Assembly (NCBI GenBank): GCA_037074615.1
Contig: CM073569.1
Location: 874,001-938,000 of the forward strand
DNA length: 64,000 bases
Source: Leucaena leucocephala
Taxonomy: Eukaryota > Streptophyta > Magnoliopsida > Fabales > Fabaceae
Direction: 5' to 3'
A model generated the notes under the pieces. The model saw only the letters and a program-made list of their open reading frames with translations, ran no database searches and was not told the origin of the DNA. Shown here piece after piece: positions 57,132 through 64,000 of this stretch. Numbering within the stretch: position 1 is the first letter of the stretch; each line of letters opens with the position of its first letter. A program made the position numbers and the translations under genes.

Positions 57132-58162
57132 ATGGCTTCCTTTGAAAGTAACAATCAAGAGGGTATCTCACTTCATTATTCTTCATTAATGAAGAATGAC
57201 TTCTCTTATACTTTAATTATTCCATCTTCACCTTCCTGGTTTTAATGCTGCAGCATCAAGTTCAATTGTTGAGCCCGACCAGAACGTTCTGCAAAAGCAC
57301 GCTGCCTTCTTCGACAGAAACCAGGACGGCGTCGTTTACCCCTGGGAGACTTTCCAAGGTGGATCCATTTTTGTTGTTTTCTCCGAAACCAAACACGAAT
57401 TTGTGGACAGAAACAAATTAAACGAGGAATACACTGATAGTGATAATATCGAATCTTGTGATTGTAGGGTTTCGTGCAATCGGTTGCGGCGTCTTCTTGT
57501 CCGCTGCATTTTCAATTTTCATCAATTTGACTCTCAGTCAGAAAACTCGCCCCGTATTTTTCTCTATCTTTTCCTTTCTACTTTGATGTTGATAAGTAAC
57601 ATTGAACTGAGCTTCTTATTGATGAATGGTGCAGGGGAAATGTCCTTCTTTGTTGCTACCAATTGAAGTGAGAAATATCCAGAGAGCCAAGCATGGAAGT
57701 GACACCGGAGTCTATGATTCTCAGGGAAGGTGTGTGTGTGTTGTTCTTCCAAACATTTCTTCTTGGCAATTTTCAAGTTAGGAGTGAATGTTGGTGCAGG
57801 TTTGTTGCTTGGAAGTTCGAAGAAATATTCAGGAAGCATGCAAGAAGCCACCCAGATGCTTTAACATCACATGAACTGGACGCCATGCTTAAAGCAAACA
57901 GAGTTCCTAAGGATTACTCTGGCTGGTATTCGCTAATCACTTAATTAATTAATTAACCTATTTTTTTCATTTACTGTGAAACAAAGAGCTATACACACGC
58001 ATGTATATGGGCAGGGTTGGTGCCTACGCAGAGTGGAAGCTGTTGTATTATCTGTGCAAAGACAAGAATGGGTTACTGCACAAAGAAACAGTAAGAGCTG
58101 TTTATGATGGCACCTTGTTTCATCAAATGGAAAAGGACCACTCTTCCCACAGCACCTTCTAA
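57132..58162 (+). CDS. Caleosin / peroxygenase (CLO4-like)
   Basis: Ca2+-binding, lipid-droplet or ER-associated haem peroxygenase. The family oxidises unsaturated fatty acids using hydroperoxides; CLO4 (ATS1-like) is ABA- and drought-related. Exons 57132-57162, 57254-57358, 57468-57553, 57635-57729, 57800-57925 and 58015-58162 give 196 residues. One EF-hand is at residues about 31-42 (DRNQDGVVYPWE). The conserved His lies just before it in QKHAAFFD, and a second in the AKHGSDTGVYD segment; these two His positions are the haem-related ones in studied caleosins. The hydrophobic segment GFRAIGCGVFLSAAFSIFIN follows the EF-hand, then PIEVRNIQRAKHGSD. The C-terminal half has WKFEEIFRKHA, YLCKDKNGLLHKETVRAVYD and a short Ser-rich tail. 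The UEV1-caleosin order matches the Arabidopsis At1g70660/At1g70670 pair. Confidence 0.95.
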
Positions 58163-58440
58163 TTTTACAGATTCTTTCGTCAAAAGGAAAATTAAATATG
58201 TAGATCAATTGTTGAATAATGGTGTTGTGTTGGGTTTTGTTTGTACTTATATGATTAGCAACTTTAATGAATATAAAGTATTACGTGTGGGCAACCAAAA
58301 AAAGAAAAAAGAAAAAAAGTATTACTTGTAGGGGTACTTTCGATCCAATTTGTTCCCTTGTTGGGCTTTGAGGTCAGTTAGTGGGCTGGATTCCAGTGTA
58401 GACCCAACTTGGTTTTCCATCATTAGTTCATTCAAATTGA

Positions 58441-58604
58441 AGCGGCTCGGTATCGCTTAAGCGAAGTCTCGAGTTCGAGCCTTGGCGTACGTAAAAAAAT
58501 TTCGTTGGGAGACTCATTCACCATAGCCAGGTGCGCGACGCGAGTCGGATCCGGATGTAGTCGTGGCAAAGCTCCGGTGAATCGGGTGGGCAACCAAAAA
58601 AAAA
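58441..58604 (+). mobile_element. SINE family 1, copy c (5'-truncated)
   Basis: Starts AGCGGCTCGGTATCGCTTAA, 20-25 bases inside the full element, so the A-box end is missing. Box B (CTCGAGTTCGAGCC), the GGGAGACTCATTC block and the GGTGGGCAACC(A)n end are present. Confidence 0.82.
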
Positions 58605-58616
58605 TTAATTGGCTTG

Positions 58617-58691
58617 GCTTGGTGACGCGGATCGGATCCGAATGTAGTTAAGGCAAAATTCTGGTGAACCGGGTGGACAATAAAAAAAATG
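58617..58691 (+). mobile_element. SINE family 1, 3'-end fragment with its own target-site duplication
   Basis: Only the last 65-70 bases of the family (GGATCCGAATGTAGTT, then GGTGAACCGGGTGGACAATA and an A-run). The 10-base direct repeat AATTGGCTTG at 58607-58616 and 58692-58701 suggests a separate, strongly 5'-truncated insertion directly behind copy c. Confidence 0.7.
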
Positions 58692-58734
58692 AATTGGCTT
58701 GACCTATCGTCCGTGGGTTCAATTGGCAAAGGGA

Positions 58735-58955
58735 TGCGACATGTGACTATTTGGAGCGTATTCGATTCCTGGGGAGTACCACTTTATTGTGGTTCCAGTC
58801 GCGATTTTTGGGGAGGCATCCTAGCTCCTGGGTGTCTAGGTTACACCTTAGGATAATAGACAGTTTGCCCTACTTGACATTAGGAAAGGAGACTTCGCCC
58901 TACCCTTAGATCATGGGTGAATCTAATCTCTTTCCAAAAATTCTTGTAACAAAAC
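58735..58955 (+). mobile_element. SINE family 3, plus-strand copy
   Basis: Carries the box-B-like TATTCGATTCCTGG, then GAGTACCACTTTATTGTGGT, GGTGTCTAGGTTACACC, GCCCTACTTGACATTAGG and CCCTTAGATCATGGGTGAA, and the end CCAAAAATTCTTGTAACAAAA. A copy in the opposite orientation follows at 59040. Confidence 0.75.
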
Positions 58956-58960
58956 AAAAA

Positions 58961-59036
58961 ATTGAATTGGCCTGCTCTTGCCCTTGGATCGTGGATGGAC
59001 CTAACCCCTTTCCAAAAATTCTTGTAACAAAAAAAA
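58961..59036 (+). mobile_element. SINE family 3, 3'-end fragment
   Basis: GCCCTTGGATCGTGGATGGA followed by CCTAACCCC and CCAAAAATTCTTGTAAC(A)n repeats the last 70 bases of the preceding copy, so the 3' end is tandemly present. Confidence 0.65.
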
Positions 59037-59039
59037 GGT

Positions 59040-59245
59040 CAATTCAATTTTTTTATGATACAAAAATTTTTGGAAAAGGTTGAGCTCACCCATAATCTAA
59101 GGGCAGGGCGAAGTCTCCCTTTCTCCTAGGTGATGCCAATGTCAGGTAGGGTGAGCCATCAATTACCCTCAAGCGTAAGCCTAAACACCTAAGAGCTATG
59201 ATGCCTCCTCAAACGCTGCGACTAGAACCACAACAAAATGGTACT
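59040..59245 (-). mobile_element. SINE family 3, minus-strand copy
   Basis: Reverse complement of the 58735 copy over almost its full length: CACCCATAATCTAAGGGCAG, TGTCAGGTAGGG, TAAGCCTAAACACC and AATGGTACTCCCAA. Together the two copies form a large imperfect inverted repeat. Confidence 0.75.
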
Positions 59246-59350
59246 CCCAATAGATCAAATATGGCTTTTCTAATGTGCAAAGGGACTATTCACTGCTTTC
59301 AATGGTGGATATTCTATGTTTACCTAAAAAATATTGAATGGGTCAATGAG

Positions 59351-59532
59351 AGTTGGCACAGACGGTAAGCAACATGCTCGTATCCTATAAGGATGCGAGT
59401 TCGATTCTCGCTACAGTTGTGAGGGTTCATTTGATAGGCGATCTTATAAGTACTCTTTGAGCTTTAGAGTTGTGCTCTGACCTTGGTGGGGGACCGTTGC
59501 CAAATCCATAGAAACTTATTTGTACAAAAAAA
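59351..59532 (+). mobile_element. SINE family 2, copy b
   Basis: Starts AGTTGGCACAGACGGTAAGC (A-box region), with box B GCGAGTTCGATTCTC, GAGGGTTCATTTGATAGGCG, TGTGCTCTGACCTTGG and an A-run end. A flanking near-repeat ATATTGAATGGG (59331) / ATATTAAATGGG (59533) fits an aged target-site duplication. The degenerate relative is at 3992. Confidence 0.82.
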
Positions 59533-59544
59533 ATATTAAATGGG

Positions 59545-62500
59545 CTTTAGCCGCTTAAGTATGACGTCTCAATTTTTTTTTTTGTTAAGCACATGTATCC
59601 TCTCATTAGGAGTAATCATATTCAAAACATTGCTAGACACTAAATATAAACACATCTTATAATAAGAATTTAAATTTTGGTTTTCCACGTCACAATGGAC
59701 TAGCTCCTTTGGTTGACTCAATCATTCTCCGTATATTCTAATCTGATTGTGTACGTGAGGTTGTTATTATAGCAAGTAATCTAAAACTTAGTAAGCATTA
59801 ACTTGTTTAAACTTCAGTAGAAAATCTACCGTAACATCTACTATTCCCAAATTGTGATGGAAAGTGTAGAGTTCATTGTAGACTTATGAGTATGTTTGTA
59901 ATGTGGAATATGTGGAGATGAATGATTGCTTTGTGGCGTGTTTGGCATTGGTGAGTTTGTAACTGTATAACTAGCGATTCATGGGGTTGGGATAGAGAGG
60001 TTCCTATCAATCAACACCAAACAAATTGGATAATGTGATGAGATACCCCAATTATATAAATTTGTAGGGTACTCGTTATGCTCTCTTTCATCTCCCTCCA
60101 ATCTTGGTTTTCAGTTTTGACCACTCATTCTTACTTAAATAATAATCATGCCAACCTATATTCAATACACACACACAAACACGCATCGATTTTTTGTATA
60201 TAAAAAGGGGGGAAAACTCTGAGGGTCTAGTAAAAGATAAAGTGAAAGGATATGAATTTGCAGATTAATTTCTTCTTCTTTTTGAATATAAATATAAATT
60301 AAAATAAAGAAAAATCTTCTCCTTGATGTATACCACCACCAAACGGGTAGTAAGACAAATATGGGAAAGTTGATATGGGGGAAGGGAAAATATAAGAATG
60401 GGATAAGTATTACAGGCAAAAAAGGCCTAAAGCCTAACGTTGTAGAGTTTGTAGCGTCGTGGCACATCAAAAGACAAAGACAAAAATCCTCACAACAATG
60501 TAACAAAATCATGCAAAGACGGTGCCTTCATTATTGAACCCCATGAAGTGACCTTCCCCTAATCAATTCTCCCCTTCCTTCCATTTCCCTTTCATTTTTT
60601 CGGTCTCTCTTCTTCACTCTTTCTTGCTTTTCCTCTGATTCAACTCTCAATACATGCCTGCTTCTCCACCCACCAACCATCTCTCTCTGTTTGATCACAC
60701 AGAAACAGGAATATCTTTTCAATCTTTATTAAATGTGTGGCTATGTTAGGTAGGAGAGGATATACATAAAGGGGATGCAAATAGTTATAATTACTTATTA
60801 TTTTTTATATAAAAAGACACGACGAGGGAGGTATGAAGATTATGTTCAGACGTGTTTGAAGGAGAAAAAGAATCATAATCTCTATCAATATTTAATAAAC
60901 ATATATATATATATATATATATATATTAATTGTCTACTCAATTATTGGAAGCTTGTTTGATATGCAGTCACTCGTCAATCATTATCATAATACTATGCTT
61001 TCTTCTTCATTCAGATTCCTAGCCTGTTTCGTTTTCATCTGCTGGCGGGGATTATTTCTAATACATATATGTATTATAATAATAGGTAGCACTAATTTCC
61101 ATCTAGCGGGGGAGTAATATATACCTTTCATCTAATCATGATTACAAGTACTTACCGAAATAATTAATTACTTCCATAAACAATTGCCTAGTTATTGTAA
61201 TTGCACGCTGGTATTATTAATGAATATCCAATATAAAATTGATGGAGTGACGGGCGTGGTTGGATTTTTAATTAATAACTAAATTAACGCTCGTACATTA
61301 GCTATATATACATTAGTTAGTCTACTTTTAATTAAGCTTAATTGCTTTGTTGGTTTCTCCTGTCTTGTTAGAACAATATAATATAGAGAGGATTAATATA
61401 TTGAATTAGAAACGTATTTGAATTTTCTACGGATGTTTTTTTCTTCGTTAATTGCAGATTGATCGTTAGCTTAAAGTACTCGAATGTTGTATTTTTTTGC
61501 CGGTTAATTATGTTTCTTGAGAAATTATTGATGTTCAAATCCTTCTAATATTGGTGGGTGAAAATCAAATGAATTAATGAGCGTGGTTTGAATTGACTGG
61601 AGTGTTCATATTCCACAATAACGTGTTACAGTGAGGACAAATATAATTGAGGAAATTATTCCACAAAAAGGACGAGACTTTTCATTGTATTCTATCAAAG
61701 GAATCGGACGACCAGGTCAGAGTCAATGATTTCTGCATATTATACTTACTGCAACCATATTATAGTATATTTATAATTAAATAGAGGTAAGTGGTGGAAT
61801 TTTTCTCAAGACCATTGACTAATATATTTATTGTTTCCAGTAAAGAAAATTCGAAAATTTCGATGGAGTCAATGGTGTGGTCAATCTTGGGAGATGCTTT
61901 GCTTGTATCATTCATTCATCCCCATCAATCATTTTCTTCTTATTTGCTTATTTTGCGAAACTATGGTTTGAATTGACTCTTCAGTCTTCACATGCATTCA
62001 ATTACACGTACAAGTCGCTGTAATAAGTAGCTAGATTACTATTAATCTTTCTCAAACAATCCATTAATTACTAGTATAATTCATAATCATAAAGCTTCAA
62101 TGGATAATCTCACGTAAGTTATGTGTTGGAGTAAAAATATTGCAATTGACATTAATTTTTACGAACGATGGATAATGAGGATGACGATCTACAACTGCAC
62201 ACACAAATCAAAATTACTTGTGAACCAAACGCATAACATATGAAGCCCGAACAAATAGTTGCTACCAAATTCAGAGAGTCCAAACAAATAATAATGATTT
62301 TTATATATTTATTAATTTTTTTAAATTATTTATATTAATACTCCCTTAATAATAATTAAGTAAATAAAAAATAAAATTAATAAAAATAATTATTATTTTT
62401 TTTGAAAAAAAATTATCTTATAAGATATGAGGAGTATACAATGTCAACTCCGATTATCTTGATTGAAACATACCAACTGGAGGGACCCGTCACGTGGTCT

Positions 62501-63066
62501 CTACTTTCCTTCCCCCTCAATTTTAGTGTTCTCAATGTTTCCTCTACAAGTCACCCATATATAGTTATATACACATCATCCACACACACAAGATAAATAT
62601 ATAAAATATATATATATATAAGTATACAGAGAGAGAGTAGTAGTTAACACCTGGACCAAACTAATAGGCTTTTGATGATGTGTTTGGAGTCAACCATCAC
62701 CACCTTCCCCTCACCAGCTTCTTTTGACTTCTTCTCAAACTAATATGCACAATTGTTAACTATGTCGGTGGTAAATGGGATTTAGTTAGAAAGCAAGCAC
62801 TGTCCAATATTTTTATGCGTGTTCGTCCCTTTCTCTCTCTACATATTGATCAACCGTTCAAAATAAAAAAGCAAAAAAGGACTAGTACTATAATCAAAAG
62901 ATTCACGAACAAAATACAATATTAATATTCGGAGAAATTCATATACCTAATAGAATTTAAATATATATATGCATCATCTAACGAATATATATATATAGGT
63001 ATTTATGCGTGGTGTGCTTTTGGTTTTTGGGACTACACAACCATATACTCTGTGTACTATACTGCG
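59545..63066. other. Long intergenic region before the PDLP gene
   Basis: About 3.5 kb of AT-rich DNA without a gene I can support. A C/T-rich block on the plus strand lies at 60557-60690 and a (TA)n run at 60902-60926. A few short frames exist, none with family features. The last kilobase is presumably PDLP promoter. Confidence 0.5.
60902..60926. repeat. (TA)n microsatellite
   Basis: Twelve or so TA units in the intergenic region. Confidence 0.85.
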
Positions 63067-63075
63067 TATATATAC
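63067..63075 (+). promoter_or_regulatory. Possible TATA box of the PDLP gene
   Basis: TATATATAC about 155 bases upstream of the start codon, in an otherwise AT-rich promoter, so moderately supported. Confidence 0.4.
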
Positions 63076-63227
63076 AACAAGCTCAAGCTCCCTTACGTGA
63101 ATTATCCTCAAAGATATCATTATCATTACGTACTCACACACACAAAACACTGTTTTGCTTTCAGTTCTTTCATATAAAAAAAGCCTACCTGCCCCCTCTT
63201 CCTCTGCCCATCTCACAACACTCAGCC

Positions 63228-63972
63228 ATGTCAATGTTCTCTTCTCTCGTTCCCCTTCTTCTTCCTCTTCTTCTACTCACGTCCTTCACAACCCCATCGT
63301 CTTCCTCCTCCACCGAGGCTTTCATCTTTGGCGGTTGCTCTCAGGCTAAGTTCACGCCGGGCTCTGCGTATGAGTCCGGCGTCAACTCCGTACTCACTTC
63401 CATCGTCAACGCCGCCATGTTCACCTCCTACAACAACTTCACCATCCCTCCCTCTTCCTCCTCCTCCTCACAGGACACCCCTATCTACGGCCTCTTCCAG
63501 TGCCGCGGCGACCTTGCCACCACCGACTGCTCCCGCTGCGTCTCGCAGGCTGTCTCCCAGCTTGGCACCATCTGCCCCGACTCCGTCGGCGGAGCCTTGC
63601 AGCTCGACGGTTGTTTCGTTAAGTATGATGGTTCTAAGTTCTTGGGCGTGGAGGACAAGAGTTTGGTCATCAAGAAATGTGGGCCGTCTATTGGGTTTAC
63701 TTCCGACGTGTTGACCCGGAGAGATGCCGTGCTGGCGTATTTGGAGACGTCCGATGGGATGTACAAGACGTTTAGAACGACTAGCTTGGGGGATTTACAG
63801 GGTATGGCGCAGTGCGTGGGGGATTTGAGTGAGACCGAGTGCCAGGATTGTCTGTCGAACGCGATCGGACGGCTAAGGGTAGAGTGTGGGCCCTCCCAGT
63901 GGGGACAGATATACTTGTCCAAGTGCTACGCGCGCTACTCCGAAGGTGGAGGTTACTCGCCCAGCGGAAACG
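63228..63972 (+). CDS. Plasmodesmata-located protein (PDLP6-like), first exon, 3' end outside window
   Basis: Type I membrane protein of plasmodesmata with two extracellular DUF26 (Gnk2-like) domains that regulates cell-to-cell traffic and callose. The exon runs from MSMFSSLVPLLLPLLLLTSF (signal peptide, cleavage probably near residues 25-30) to a donor at 63973 (GGAAACG, then GTAAGC), 248 codons plus one base. DUF26-1 has IFGGCSQAKFTPGSAYESG and the C-x8-C-x2-C pattern CRGDLATTDCSRC. DUF26-2 has CVGDLSETECQDC and CGPSQWGQIYLSKCYARYS. The transmembrane helix and short tail should lie in the next exon, beyond 64000. The exon is much more GC-rich than its surroundings. Its order relative to VAC14, ankyrin and Nudix genes matches Arabidopsis PDLP6 (At2g01660). 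Confidence 0.93.
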
Positions 63973-64000
63973 GTAAGCGGCTCCGCCACCGTGAATTTTT

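Noticed and set aside
60162..60722. Two minus-strand frames of 116 and 63 residues
   Set aside because: AT-rich or Arg/Glu low-complexity translation with no family match or splice support.
63485..63922. 145-residue minus-strand frame
   Set aside because: Antisense shadow of the GC-rich PDLP exon.
1..64000. CRISPR arrays, bacterial operons, tRNA or rRNA genes
   Set aside because: None seen. Pol III boxes occur only within SINEs, which end in A-runs and lack a tRNA cloverleaf I could fold.

Overview
This is a plant nuclear window, very probably from a eudicot. The evidence is AT-rich intergenic DNA, short GT-AG introns, plant-only families (plasmodesmata-located protein, caleosin, REM-type B3 factors, PGG-domain ankyrin protein, prenyl-tailed UEV1) and a typical plant load of SINEs, MITEs and a 5'-truncated LINE. 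I do not name a species. Gene order is partly that of Arabidopsis chromosome 2: VAC14, the ankyrin/PGG protein, a NUDT17-like Nudix hydrolase and a PDLP6-like protein occur here in the order of At2g01690, At2g01680, At2g01670 and At2g01660. Other genes lie between them here. The UEV1/caleosin pair matches the neighbouring Arabidopsis pair At1g70660/At1g70670. The locus names are from memory.

Layout. 0-3 kb: 3' half of VAC14 (+), followed by three tRNA-type SINEs. 5.3-7.8 kb: ankyrin/PGG membrane protein (-) with an in-frame TAG. 8.6-9.6 kb: non-autonomous TIR element. 10.2-14.3 kb: UFD1 (-). 14.6-15.3 kb: Asp-codon-rich relic. 16.2-19 kb: complex I subunit NDUFS8 (-), with a Tourist-type MITE in an intron. 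20-30.2 kb: a tandem duplication with three REM/VRN1-like genes (-), A and C intact and B dead. 32.6-32.8 kb: a small unknown basic protein (-). 35.4-36.6 kb: ribosomal protein S15 (-). 39.7-41 kb: Nudix hydrolase (+). 43.4-44.1 kb: unassigned exon-like pieces (-). 45.4-50.8 kb: cytosolic histidyl-tRNA synthetase (+). 53.2-55.8 kb: UEV1-type ubiquitin E2 variant (+). 57.1-58.2 kb: caleosin (+). 58.4-59.5 kb: a nest of SINE fragments. 63.2-64 kb: first exon of a PDLP (+).

The genes form no pathway; most are housekeeping (phosphoinositide control, ubiquitin/Cdc48, respiration, translation). The points most worth a second look are: the histidyl-tRNA synthetase N-terminal region, which reads like a degenerate histidine/phenylalanine ammonia-lyase domain without its catalytic triad; the nonsense codon in the ankyrin gene; and the REM duplication, whose internal differences order the LINE and MITE insertions and show a gene-conversion-like tract.

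Exon boundaries were read by eye from reading frame, GT/AG sites and remembered family sequences. Exon sums were checked for frame. No alignment or database search was run.
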